7,766 nt of DNA, taken from NCBI RefSeq assembly GCF_910577125.1, contig NZ_CAJTMN010000090.1, positions 1 to 7,766 of the forward strand. Direction: 5' to 3'. Of this stretch, positions 1-7,043 are shown one piece after another. Position numbers and translations under genes: made by a program. The notes beneath the pieces are model-generated. The model did not search any database. It saw only the letters and a program-made list of their open reading frames with translations, and had not been told where the DNA came from. The DNA comes from an uncultured Rikenella sp. (lineage in GTDB: Bacteria; Bacteroidota; Bacteroidia; Bacteroidales; Rikenellaceae). Each line of letters opens with the position of its first letter. Positions within the stretch are counted from its first letter, which is position 1.

Positions 1-375
1 AGTAGAAAGTAGGGGCCTCCGCGGCCTAAGCGGAACAGAGAGAAGAGGTAAACTATCTTCTCAACATTGACAGTCAAACAACATTAAGTAAAACGAGTTT
101 TTTCCGCGCGCCCTTGGGAAATCTTGTCAAAACGTGCCAGCACATTTTGACGATTTCCCTCTTAAGGCGTGGCGCGCGGGCTTGTCAACGCTTGTTTTAG
201 TCGCCCGCTGGAATTTCATCTCGGTTTTGCTTACCGCAAAACGAGTGAAATTCCTCTTTAAGCGGGGCGGGCGACTGTCGAGCTTCGAACCGGACGGAAC
301 TGCCCTTCGCGGGCGGCGTCCGGGTGACCCCGGCGGGACGGAGCGATGCTTGCGCATCGCTAAGACCGTCTCGCC
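1..375. repeat. Gene-free region with a cluster of imperfect palindromes
   Basis: No credible gene is visible here. Two overlapping reading frames of about 115-120 codons exist on opposite strands (134-496 plus, 127-474 minus), but both run through palindromes and neither resembles a known family. The stretch instead holds successive stem-loops: 40-62 (7-bp perfect stem GAGAAGA/TCTTCTC); 104-179 (outer arms CCGCGCGCC/GGCGCGCGG, inner arms near GGGAAATC/GATTTCCC); 202-273 (outer CGCCCGC/GCGGGCG, inner GTTTTGC/GCAAAAC); 290-323 (CCGGAC/GTCCGG around GCCC/GGGC); and 332-375 (see separate entry). The right arms of the second and third palindromes resemble each other (TTCCCTCTTAAGGCG versus TTCCTCTTTAAGCG), so they may be copies of one repeat unit. 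The likeliest identity is a repetitive extragenic palindrome family, but copy number cannot be seen from one window. Confidence 0.6.
332..375. repeat. Strong stem-loop abutting the FISUMP fragment
   Basis: Arms GGCGGGACGG (332-341) and CCGTCTCGCC (366-375) pair with one G-T wobble, and inside them AGCGATGC (342-349) pairs perfectly with GCATCGCT (354-361) around the loop TTGC. It ends at 375, and the block conserved between the two FISUMP fragments begins at 376. There is no T-tract on the minus side, so a standard intrinsic terminator is not supported. It may stop transcription by other means or be part of a repeat. Confidence 0.6.
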
Positions 376-604
376 CCGTTTATTCCGAGAGGCAACGCAA
401 CTGAAGACCGTAGGCGCGACTGAAAGTAAAACTGGGCTCGAGCAATGTTGGGCGAAATTCCAACCATACTCCATTAATCGCGTTCACCTGCGATGAAAGG
501 CTGTAGCCGAAGCTGCCGACGCCCATCAGTGCGCCCAACGCCCCGCTGTTTCCCGCGTCGCGGAAGCCCGGGGCGGGCCCCCCGAACCAAACCGATAGCT
601 CGCC
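376..604 (-). pseudogene. Headless C-terminal fragment of a FISUMP-type protein (copy 1)
   Basis: Read on the minus strand, codons from 604 down to a TAA at 380-382 give a peptide containing PAPGFRDAGNSGALG, then YSLSSQ, and ending RAYGLQLRCLSE. This layout (a GFRD/GYR motif, small-residue glycines, a W/L-S-S motif and a final G-x-x-R-C) is that of the C-terminal part of the Fibrobacter succinogenes major paralogous domain found in Bacteroidota surface proteins. An in-frame TAG at 605-607 closes the frame upstream and no start or N-terminal part is present, so only about 75 codons survive. It lies immediately behind the ribH terminator, with no room for the rest of a gene. A related fragment of the same length lies at 7042-7264. 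It could be a dead remnant or a silent donor cassette. The family call rests on recognised motifs, not a search. Confidence 0.6.
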
Positions 605-607
605 CTA

Positions 608-651
608 AAGAGAGAAAGACGCCGCTCTTCGGAACCTTCCGAAGAACGGCG
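608..651 (-). terminator. Intrinsic terminator of ribH
   Basis: On the minus strand CGCCGTTCTTCGG (651-639) pairs with CCGAAGAGCGGCG (632-620), 13 pairs with one U-G wobble around a 6-nt loop. The pyrimidine-rich tract TCTTTCTCTCTT (619-608) follows. It begins 35 nt after the ribH stop codon, the expected place for its transcript to end. On the plus strand the wobble becomes a C-A mismatch and there is no T-tract, so the signal belongs to the minus strand. Confidence 0.8.
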
Positions 652-686
652 CATCTGTAAATAGTCTGGAGTAAAAAGCCTGAAAA

Positions 687-1241
687 TCAGTTCACCACCG
701 GGTGGTTTTCCGTCCCCGTGCCCGCCGTGGCAGCCGTTTCACCGTTGTCCTCCGCCTCCATCTCGCGCTGCAGAGCCACCATCTTGATCGCCGTCGCCGC
801 CGCCTCGTCGCCTTTGTTTCCGAGCCGTCCGCCCGCCCGGTCGAGCGCCTGCCGGCGGTCGTTGGTCGTGAGCACCCCGAACGCGATCGGCATGTTCCAG
901 CTCAGCTGCATCTGCTGCACCCCGCTGGTGACCCCCTGGCAGACGAAGTCGAAGTGGCGCGTATCGCCCTGAATCACACACCCCAGGACGATCACCGCAT
1001 CGACATTGGTGTATTCGGCGAAGTACTGCGCCCCCATGGCCAGTTCGAAAGTGCCGGGCACCCATTTGACACTGATTTTATCCTCGGCGCATCCCGCCGC
1101 GCGGAGCGTGGCGACCGCTCCATCGAGCAGGGCCGAGGTGATGTCGTGGTTCCATTCGGCGACCACGATGCCGAACGACATTTCGGTCGCCGCCGGCACC
1201 GGCCGGTCGAAAACGGAGAGGTTTTTCAGTTCGGAAGCCAT
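687..1241 (-). CDS. ribH: 6,7-dimethyl-8-ribityllumazine synthase
   Basis: RibH condenses 5-amino-6-ribitylaminouracil with 3,4-dihydroxy-2-butanone 4-phosphate to form lumazine, the penultimate step of riboflavin synthesis, in the cytoplasm; the family forms pentamers or 60-mer capsids. The 184-residue product shows the full signature: AEWN (28-31, ring-stacking aromatic W30), WVPGTFEL (60-67), GCVIQGDTRHFDFV (87-100) with catalytic His96, PIAFGVLTTND (118-128), Arg135 and GNKG with Lys143. These sit 8 residues beyond the known Bacillus subtilis positions F22, H88, R127 and K135. The ATG at 1241 is chosen because it gives a normal N-terminus; the open frame upstream continues only to a TTG inside the leader. 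There is no Shine-Dalgarno sequence, as usual in Bacteroidota. After the conserved core ends near residue 160 there is a tail of roughly 24 residues rich in Ala, Gly, Thr and Glu, longer than usual. It lies downstream of the TPR gene but behind that gene's terminator. Confidence 0.96.
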   Translation of the reverse strand: MASELKNLSVFDRPVPAATEMSFGIVVAEWNHDITSALLDGAVATLRAAGCAEDKISVKWVPGTFELAMGAQYFAEYTNVDAVIVLGCVIQGDTRHFDFVCQGVTSGVQQMQLSWNMPIAFGVLTTNDRRQALDRAGGRLGNKGDEAAATAIKMVALQREMEAEDNGETAATAGTGTENHPVVN

Positions 1242-1314
1242 AGCTTTGGTTTGCAAGTGATTCGCTCCCTCCGACGGGAGCAGGAGGCCGTTCCGGAAAG
1301 GGAGGAACGGCGTC
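1242..1314 (-). promoter_or_regulatory. ribH leader with two stem-loops
   Basis: Between the upstream terminator and the ribH start, the minus strand holds two stem-loops: CCGTTCC/GGAACGG (1310-1304 with 1294-1288, 9-nt loop) and GCTCCC/GGGAGC (1281-1276 with 1269-1264, 6-nt loop). No TAnnTTTG box is visible here, and the conserved FMN riboswitch core is not present. ribH is therefore probably expressed by read-through of the preceding terminator or from a divergent promoter. A role for the hairpins in controlling ribH is inference. Confidence 0.35.
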
Positions 1315-1351
1315 AAAAAAGGCAGGGAAAAGTTCGTCTCCTCTCCCCGCC
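1315..1351 (-). terminator. Intrinsic terminator after the TPR gene
   Basis: On the minus strand GGCGGGGAGAGG (1351-1340) pairs with CTTTTCCCTGCC (1332-1321) over 12 positions, three of them G-U, around a 7-nt loop, followed directly by six T (1320-1315). This is a textbook intrinsic terminator. It lies 45 nt after the TPR stop codon and about 75 nt before the ribH start, so it either separates the two genes or acts as a partial stop or attenuator within one operon. Confidence 0.8.
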
Positions 1352-1396
1352 TCGGTATGGGTGGAAATCAGTCGTCGGTGTCTGATGGACAGCTCG

Positions 1397-2101
1397 TTAC
1401 AGCTGCTGCTGAACCCGGGCGATGAATTTTTCGATGTCCCGTGCCGGAATGCTCCGCGGGTAGTCGTTCCGGATCCGTTCGTAGAGATTCAGAGCCTGCT
1501 GCGCATGCCCCGCCTGTTCGTGAATCATCCCCGCCTTTTTGAGGTAGACCGGCGTGGTGGCCACATTGTCGCTGAACTCCGCCGCCCGTTCATAGAGCTT
1601 CGCCCCCTGCTCCAGGTTGCCCAGCTCGACATACGCATCCCCCCGCAGCCCCAGGTTCTGCGCCCCGATCAGCTCCGCCGCCGCATTGTCTTTCGAAACG
1701 TCGTATTTTTCGAAAGCGTCGATCGCCTGCTGGAACTCGCCCAGGTAGAGATAGCACATCCCGGCATAATGCCGTGCCAGATTCCCCTGCGGTGTGTTCC
1801 CGTACTCGTCGGCGATCGTCAGGAAGCCGTCGAAAGCCGCATTCCCGTTGAGCGCCAGCGCGAACGAGTCGCGTTCGAAGTAGTTTTGCGCCTCGAACAT
1901 CGCCGCCGACGCCTGTTTGGCCCGCGGCGCGAGGTAGAGGTATTTGTAGGAGAAGTACCCTCCGACGATCACGATAATCGCGCCGAGCGCCATCAGGAGC
2001 TTCTTGCCGTTGCGTTCGATGAAGAGTTCGAAACGTCCGAGGCTCTGTTCGATGACCTGCTCGGGAGCCTGGTTCGCGTGTTTGTTATGATTTTCTGCCA
2101 T
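1397..2101 (-). CDS. Membrane-anchored TPR protein, YfgM-like
   Basis: The product has 234 residues. A short polar N-terminus (1-34) is followed by one hydrophobic segment (about 35-55, LLMALGAIIVIVGG) and then an all-helical region. Likely TPR units lie near 107-134 (with YLGEFQQAIDAFEK), 149-178 (GNLEQGAKLYERA) and 186-215 (GHAQQALNLYERI). The absence of a signal-peptidase site and the single anchor suggest an inner-membrane protein with its TPR domain in the periplasm, like the YfgM/TPR_21 group, which associates with the Sec translocon and periplasmic chaperones in Escherichia coli; that role is inferred by analogy. Its ATG (2101) follows an A-rich leader, and a -7 box TACTTTTG lies about 85 bp upstream. 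The reading frame stays open further upstream, but those codons overlap the promoter. The TPR-then-ribH order recurs in Bacteroidota as far as I recall. Confidence 0.85.
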   Translation of the reverse strand: MAENHNKHANQAPEQVIEQSLGRFELFIERNGKKLLMALGAIIVIVGGYFSYKYLYLAPRAKQASAAMFEAQNYFERDSFALALNGNAAFDGFLTIADEYGNTPQGNLARHYAGMCYLYLGEFQQAIDAFEKYDVSKDNAAAELIGAQNLGLRGDAYVELGNLEQGAKLYERAAEFSDNVATTPVYLKKAGMIHEQAGHAQQALNLYERIRNDYPRSIPARDIEKFIARVQQQL

Positions 2102-2185
2102 GATGGTGTGATAGTTCGTTGTTTCTGAGCGCGTTAAGTCGTACGCAGACCCATTGGGGTCTCCCGGCCGGCGCCCTTGTCGGCG

Positions 2186-2193
2186 CAAAAGTA
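2186..2193 (-). promoter_or_regulatory. Promoter -7 box for the TPR gene
   Basis: On the minus strand the sequence reads TACTTTTG, a full match to the Bacteroidota TAnnTTTG box. Transcription would begin near 2179, giving a leader of roughly 80 nt. The -33 region is T-rich (TTTTCG) but lacks a clean TTTG, and falls inside the inverted repeat at 2195-2220. Confidence 0.55.
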
Positions 2194-2194
2194 A

Positions 2195-2220
2195 CGGTTT
2201 TTCGGCGAAATCGAAAACCG
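2195..2220. repeat. Inverted repeat upstream of the TPR promoter
   Basis: CGGTTTTTCG (2195-2204) and CGAAAACCG (2212-2220) form an inverted repeat with one extra T in the left arm and a 7-nt centre. It covers the -33 region of the minus-strand promoter, between the two divergent transcription units, where an operator would be expected. Nothing in the window shows which regulator, if any, binds it. Confidence 0.4.
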
Positions 2221-2282
2221 GAGGCCGCTTTTTTCCCGATTTAAGTGCGAGACCCGGGGCCCGAAAGCTGCCGATCTTTGCT

Positions 2283-2290
2283 TATCTTTG
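2283..2290 (+). promoter_or_regulatory. Promoter -7 box for tamB
   Basis: TATCTTTG matches TAnnTTTG exactly and would start transcription near 2297, leaving a leader of about 50 nt before the ATG at 2347. No good -33 TTTG is found at the usual distance. If this box is used, the upstream in-frame GTG at 2245 cannot be the start codon. Confidence 0.5.
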
Positions 2291-2346
2291 CAAGGCCGTG
2301 TGCCGCTCCGCCACGCCGGAACCGCCCGCACGCCGCCCCCTCCCGT

Positions 2347-5300
2347 ATGCTTCGGAAAATCCTCAAACGCCTGCTCGTCGTCCTCTCGTGGCTCGTGGTC
2401 GCCGCCGTCGTCCTGCCCGTCGTGGCCGGACTGCTGCTGCAGATCGGCGCCGTGCAGACCTTCGTCGTGCAGCGGCTCGCCCGGCGGCTCTCCGAACGCA
2501 TCGGCACCGAACTCACCGTCGACCGCGTCGACATCGCCTTCTTCAATCGGTTGGAGGTCAGCGGCCTGTGTGTCAAAGACCCCTTCCGGCCGGCCGACAC
2601 CTTATTATATATGCGGCGCGTGGAGGCCGGCATCGACGGACTCGACTTTTTCAGCGGCCGGATCGCACTCGGCGTCGTGTCGCTCGACGACGGCGTCCTG
2701 CACATCGCCCGCGACACCGCCGGGCGCGGCACCAACCTCGGCTACGTCATCGGCCGGCTGCGTCCCGACCCTCCGCGGCCCATCCGGCTGCGGCTCACCG
2801 CCCGCGAGCTCAACCTCCTCGGCCTGCGCTTCACCCTGCGCGGAGCACCCTCCGACAGCGCTTCCGTCGTGCGCAGCAGTCAGGTGAATTTCAACGATTT
2901 GGATATTCAGGGCCTCTATTTTCAGGCCCGTGCGGTCGCCGTGCGCGACGACTCCGTCGCCCTGCGGATCGAGCACTTCAACTTCGACGAACAGAGCGGT
3001 TTCCGGCTCCGGAACCTCACCGCGCGGCAGATCGCGGCCGGCCCCGGCGGCATCCGGATCGACCGCCTGCGGGCCGAGACCCCCTTGTCCGTGCTCCACC
3101 TGCGCCGCGCCGACCTCGGTTTCGACGACGGGTGGGAGGCGCTCCGGCAGTTCGACCGCGCCGTGCGGATCGACCTCGAAGCCTTGCCCTCGTCCGTCTC
3201 CTACCGAACCATCGCCCGTTTCCTGCGCCGTCCGGCCGAGATCGGAGCCGCCCTCTCGTTCGACTCGCTCGCCGTGAGCGGCACCGTGGACGACCTCTCC
3301 GGGCGGCTGTGCGGCGCAAGGAACGGAGCCACCCGGCTGGACGCTACGTTCGCCGTGCGGGGGCTGCCCGACTGGGCCCGGACACGGCTGCGGATCGGCA
3401 TCGACCGGCTGGAGAGCGACGGCGACGAGGTCGGCCGCATCTACGGCGAACTCGCCGCCGGGCGGCAGCTGAAACCGGCTCTCGCCGCCCTGTTGCAGCG
3501 CGCCGGAACCATCGGATTTACAGGTAGTTTCGACGGCCTCGTGCGCGACTTCACCGCCACCGGCGAGCTCACCACCGCCCAGGGGCTGGTGGGCGGCACC
3601 CTGCGCTTCCGGCCCGGCGAACGGGCCGGGCAGACCCGCTTCACCGGCCGCCTCGCCACCGAAGCCTTCGGGCTCGGCCCGCTGCTCGGACAGCCTCGCC
3701 TGGGAGCCGTCTCGTTCTCGGCCGGCGTCGACGCCGCGACCGACGGCGGGGAGCTGACGCTGGCCACCGACGCCACCATCGACCGCCTCGACTTCCGCGG
3801 CTACGCCTACCACGACATCCGGATGAACGGCCGCTGGGCCGGACAGCTCTTCGAAGGGCGCCTCGAATCGGCCGACCCCCACCTCGACTTCACCACCGAA
3901 GGGCGGCTCGACCTGCGCGACCCGGTGCCCGCCTACGACTTCGAGCTGGCCCTTCGCCGCGCCGACCTCGTCGCCCTCGGCTTCAACCGCCGCGACACCC
4001 TCTCGCAGCTCGCCATGCGCTGCCGGGCCCACGCCGCCGGGACGAACCTCGACGACCTGAACGGGCGGGCCGAGATCGACAGCCTCGCCTACGTCAACCC
4101 CCTCGACACCGTCCACGCCGGCGCCATCCGCTTCGAAGCCCGCAGCAGCGCCCGGTCGCGGCGGCTCTCCATGCGCTCCGGCTTCGCCGACGCCGACCTG
4201 CGCGGAGCCGCCGAATACGAACGCTTTTTCCGCTTTTTCCGTCACTCCCTGCGGCGTTACCTGCCCTCGCTCTCGGCGCCCGACAGCATCTCCCGTCCCC
4301 TCGCCGTGCAGACGGCCGAGGCCGACTCCGCCGCCGCGCCCGAGGGATACTACCTCCTGAAAATCGACGTCAAACAGGCCAACAACGTCGCCGCCATCTT
4401 CGTTCCCGGGCTCGAGGTGGCCGAAGGGACCTCCGTCGGCTTCCTCTTCGACCCCGCGCGCGACGAATTCAACCTCAGCGTCAAATCCGACTACATCCTG
4501 CGGCGGAACCTCTACGTCGGCGACCTGATCGTCGAGTGCCGCAACCGCGGCGACTCCGTCTCGGTCTACGCCTTTGCCGACCAGTTCGGCATCGGCCCCC
4601 TCGACCTGCCCCGAATGTCGGTCGTCGGCGGCGTCGGCCACAACCGCATCGCCCTCGCCACCCGCTTCGAGAATCCCGAAAACGGCAACCGCGCCCTGGT
4701 CAGCACCTCGACCACCATCGGCCGTTCCGCCGCGGGGCTGCCGCAGCTCGACGTCCGGTTCTATCCCACCTCCTTCCGGGTCGAAGGTCGCGAGTGGTTC
4801 ATCCAGCCCGGCCACCTGCTGATCGACTCCACCGGCATCGGCTTCCGGCGGTTCGGCGTGCGGAGCGGCGGCCAGCGGCTCACCGTCGAAGGCCGCGCCT
4901 CAGCCCTCGAGAGCGACACCCTGCGCGTGGGCTTCGAACGGCTCGACCTCTCGCCCCTCACGCGGCTCGTCCAGCGGCAGGGCTACCGCATCGGCGGGCG
5001 CATGGACGGCCTCGCCGAGCTCGTCGCCCCCTTCGGCGCCCTGCAGTTCGGCGCCGACCTCCGGGTCGACTCCCTCGCCATGAACCAGCATCTGCTCGGA
5101 TCGGCCGACTTCCGCAGCCGGTGGGACGGCGAACGGCGGTGGGTGCGCTTCGCCGCCGACACCCCCGACGGGGCGACCCCGATCGCAGGCTACTACGACA
5201 GCCGCGAGCGGCGTTACCGGGTCGATTTCGACCTCCCGCGGTTCGACATGGCCTTGCTGGAGCCTCTGCTGCAGGGCGTGCTCGTCGATACGCGCGGCCG

Positions 5301-6975
5301 GGCCCGGACGAAGCTCTCGCTGACCGGCGGCCCCGAAGGGGGGCCCGTGCTGAACGGGACGATCGGCGTCGACGAGTATGCCGCCACGGTGGCCTATACC
5401 CGGGCGCGGTACAGCCTCTCGGGGCCCGTGACCGTCACGAACAACCGCTTCGAGCTGCCCCCGTCGCCGCTCGCTGACGGCGACGGAGGCACGGGCTCCA
5501 TCTCCGCCTGGTTCGACAGCCGATATTTCCGCCAGCTCCGCTTCGGCGTGAAGGTCGATTTCCGCGACCTGCTCTGTCTGAACACCACGCTGGCCGACAA
5601 CCCGGACTTCTACGGGAAGATCTACGGCACGGGCGCCTTTTCGGTCACCGGCGACGACTACCGCACCGCCATCGACGTGCGGGCCGAGACCGCCCGGAGC
5701 TCGACCTTCGTGCTGCCCCTCTCGGAGGTCTCGACCATCGCCGAAGCCGACTTCATCTCCTTCGTCGACCCCCCCGTCCGCACGCCCGTCGACCGCGTCG
5801 AGCAGTTCCGGCGTCAGCTCCGCCGCCCCCAGCGCCGACGCACCAAAAGCGAGCTCAACGTCGACTTGAACCTCACCGCCCTGCCTAATACGGAGGCCCA
5901 GATCGTCCTCGACCCGCGGCTCGGCGACGTGATCCGCGGTCGCGGCAACGGCCGCTTCCGGATGAACATCGTCCCCGCGCGCGACATCTTCACCATGGAC
6001 GGCCAGTACGACATTGCGGAGGGCACCTACCTCTTCACGCTCTACGGGGTGCTGGCCAACAAATACTTCATCATCCAGCCGGGCGGTTCGATCCAGTGGA
6101 CGGGCGACCCGGCCGACCCGCTGGTGAACATCGACGCCGCCTATCGCGTCCGGACGTCGCTGAAACCCCTCCTGGGAGCCAACGCCCAGGGAAGCGGGAC
6201 GGGCAGCGGGAATGTCAACGTGAGCTGCGGAATCCATCTGACAGACAGACTGTTCGACCCCACCATCCGCCTCTCGGTGACCGCACCGGGGGCCGATCCT
6301 GAGACCAAGAACCTCCTCCGCAACCTCCTCAATACCGAGGAGGCGACCACCATGCAGTTCGCCTACCTCATGCTCTCGAACAGCTTCATGCCCGACGACC
6401 AGACCAACGCCATCGGCACCATGAGCGGCTCGCTGGCGGGGATCGCCGGGATGGAGTTCCTCTCGAACCAGATCAGCAACCTCATCTCCGGGGCGAACTA
6501 CAACATCCGCTTCGGCTACCGCCCCTCGAGCGAGCTGACCTCCGAGGAGGTGACCTTCGACGTGGGGGCGGATCTGATCGCCAACAAACTTTCGCTGGAG
6601 GTGGGCGGGAACTACGACGTCGGGCAGCGCGGAGCCTATCAGGTGAGCAACAACCCGTTCTCGGTGGACGGCTACCTGACCTGGGTGCTGAACAAGTCGG
6701 GGTCTCTGAAAGTCAAGGGCTTCACCCGGACGATCGACCGCTTCGACGAGTCTCAGGGGCTGCAGGACAACGGCGTGGGCGTCTACTACCGGCAGGAGTT
6801 CCAGAGCTGGAAAGACCTCAAGGAACGGTACCGCCGCTGGCGGGCAGCCGCCCGTGAGCGGCGTGCAGCGCGACAGGAACGACGCCGTCTGCGCCGCGCT
6901 TCATCGGGAGCTCCCGAATCTCCGTCAGCTCCTTCCGTAGCTCCTGTGGCTGCGGACTCGACGGCGCACAGGTAG
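2347..6975 (+). CDS. tamB: Translocation/assembly module protein TamB
   Basis: This 1542-residue protein belongs to the TamB/AsmA-like family, long beta-rich bridges across the periplasm implicated in lipid transport and outer-membrane assembly, anchored in the inner membrane and, where known, contacting an Omp85 protein at the C-terminus. A basic N-terminus (MLRKILKRL) precedes a single membrane helix at about 9-32, then an AsmA-like segment (LSERIGTELTVDRVDI). Over a thousand residues of repetitive, beta-prone sequence follow. The diagnostic TamB (DUF490) region covers roughly residues 1170-1480: LNLTALPNTEAQIVLDP, GQYDIAEGTYLFTLYG, and near the end GVGVYYRQEF. Residues 1494-1542 form an unusual Arg-rich then Ser/Pro/Ala-rich tail. 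The ATG at 2347 gives a clean membrane anchor; extension to the GTG at 2245 would add 34 uncharacteristic residues and precede the likely promoter. The gene is intact and very GC-rich, which produces long mirror frames on both strands. No Omp85 partner gene is in the window. Confidence 0.93.
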   Translation: MLRKILKRLLVVLSWLVVAAVVLPVVAGLLLQIGAVQTFVVQRLARRLSERIGTELTVDRVDIAFFNRLEVSGLCVKDPFRPADTLLYMRRVEAGIDGLDFFSGRIALGVVSLDDGVLHIARDTAGRGTNLGYVIGRLRPDPPRPIRLRLTARELNLLGLRFTLRGAPSDSASVVRSSQVNFNDLDIQGLYFQARAVAVRDDSVALRIEHFNFDEQSGFRLRNLTARQIAAGPGGIRIDRLRAETPLSVLHLRRADLGFDDGWEALRQFDRAVRIDLEALPSSVSYRTIARFLRRPAEIGAALSFDSLAVSGTVDDLSGRLCGARNGATRLDATFAVRGLPDWARTRLRIGIDRLESDGDEVGRIYGELAAGRQLKPALAALLQRAGTIGFTGSFDGLVRDFTATGELTTAQGLVGGTLRFRPGERAGQTRFTGRLATEAFGLGPLLGQPRLGAVSFSAGVDAATDGGELTLATDATIDRLDFRGYAYHDIRMNGRWAGQLFEGRLESADPHLDFTTEGRLDLRDPVPAYDFELALRRADLVALGFNRRDTLSQLAMRCRAHAAGTNLDDLNGRAEIDSLAYVNPLDTVHAGAIRFEARSSARSRRLSMRSGFADADLRGAAEYERFFRFFRHSLRRYLPSLSAPDSISRPLAVQTAEADSAAAPEGYYLLKIDVKQANNVAAIFVPGLEVAEGTSVGFLFDPARDEFNLSVKSDYILRRNLYVGDLIVECRNRGDSVSVYAFADQFGIGPLDLPRMSVVGGVGHNRIALATRFENPENGNRALVSTSTTIGRSAAGLPQLDVRFYPTSFRVEGREWFIQPGHLLIDSTGIGFRRFGVRSGGQRLTVEGRASALESDTLRVGFERLDLSPLTRLVQRQGYRIGGRMDGLAELVAPFGALQFGADLRVDSLAMNQHLLGSADFRSRWDGERRWVRFAADTPDGATPIAGYYDSRERRYRVDFDLPRFDMALLEPLLQGVLVDTRGRARTKLSLTGGPEGGPVLNGTIGVDEYAATVAYTRARYSLSGPVTVTNNRFELPPSPLADGDGGTGSISAWFDSRYFRQLRFGVKVDFRDLLCLNTTLADNPDFYGKIYGTGAFSVTGDDYRTAIDVRAETARSSTFVLPLSEVSTIAEADFISFVDPPVRTPVDRVEQFRRQLRRPQRRRTKSELNVDLNLTALPNTEAQIVLDPRLGDVIRGRGNGRFRMNIVPARDIFTMDGQYDIAEGTYLFTLYGVLANKYFIIQPGGSIQWTGDPADPLVNIDAAYRVRTSLKPLLGANAQGSGTGSGNVNVSCGIHLTDRLFDPTIRLSVTAPGADPETKNLLRNLLNTEEATTMQFAYLMLSNSFMPDDQTNAIGTMSGSLAGIAGMEFLSNQISNLISGANYNIRFGYRPSSELTSEEVTFDVGADLIANKLSLEVGGNYDVGQRGAYQVSNNPFSVDGYLTWVLNKSGSLKVKGFTRTIDRFDESQGLQDNGVGVYYRQEFQSWKDLKERYRRWRAAARERRAARQERRRLRRASSGAPESPSAPSVAPVAADSTAHR

Positions 6976-6977
6976 GG

Positions 6978-7021
6978 CTACCCATGAGGCAGCCCTTAGG
7001 TATATTAGGGTAGAGGCTGCC
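6978..7021. repeat. Stem-loops after tamB
   Basis: GGCAGCC (6988-6994) and GGCTGCC (7015-7021) pair perfectly, and an alternative pairing exists between CTACCC (6978-6983) and GGGTAG (7008-7013). The structure starts right after the tamB stop, so it may mark its transcript end, but the plus strand continues AATAAAAC with no T-tract, so an intrinsic terminator is not clearly supported. Confidence 0.4.
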
Positions 7022-7022
7022 A

Positions 7023-7043
7023 ATAAAACACCCTGTGGGTGCC
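7023..7043 (-). terminator. Small intrinsic terminator behind FISUMP copy 2
   Basis: On the minus strand CACCC (7041-7037) and GGGTG (7033-7029) pair around ACA, and two further G-U pairs extend the stem at its base. TTTTATT follows at 7028-7022. It begins 4 nt after the TAA of the FISUMP fragment (7046-7048), so it probably ended the transcript of the gene that the fragment came from. Confidence 0.5.

Noticed and set aside
127..496. Overlapping reading frames of about 115 and 120 codons on opposite strands in the left edge region
   Set aside because: Both run through the palindromes and into the FISUMP fragment in the wrong frame, have no recognisable domain and owe their openness to base composition.
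1242..1396. FMN riboswitch upstream of ribH
   Set aside because: The conserved riboswitch core is not found on the minus strand; the structures present are a terminator and simple hairpins.
2245..2346. GTG at 2245 as the start of tamB
   Set aside because: It lies upstream of the probable promoter box at 2283-2290 and adds a Pro/Arg-rich stretch before an otherwise normal membrane-anchor N-terminus at 2347.
2154..3527. 457-codon plus-strand frame overlapping the start of tamB
   Set aside because: Arg/Pro/Ala-dominated translation typical of an out-of-frame GC-rich gene.
2605..6237. Antisense frames of 736 codons (2605-4815) and 445 codons (4900-6237) opposite tamB
   Set aside because: They mirror the GC-rich codon pattern of tamB; composition is dominated by Gly, Val, Glu and Ala without domains, and no promoter or start context supports them.
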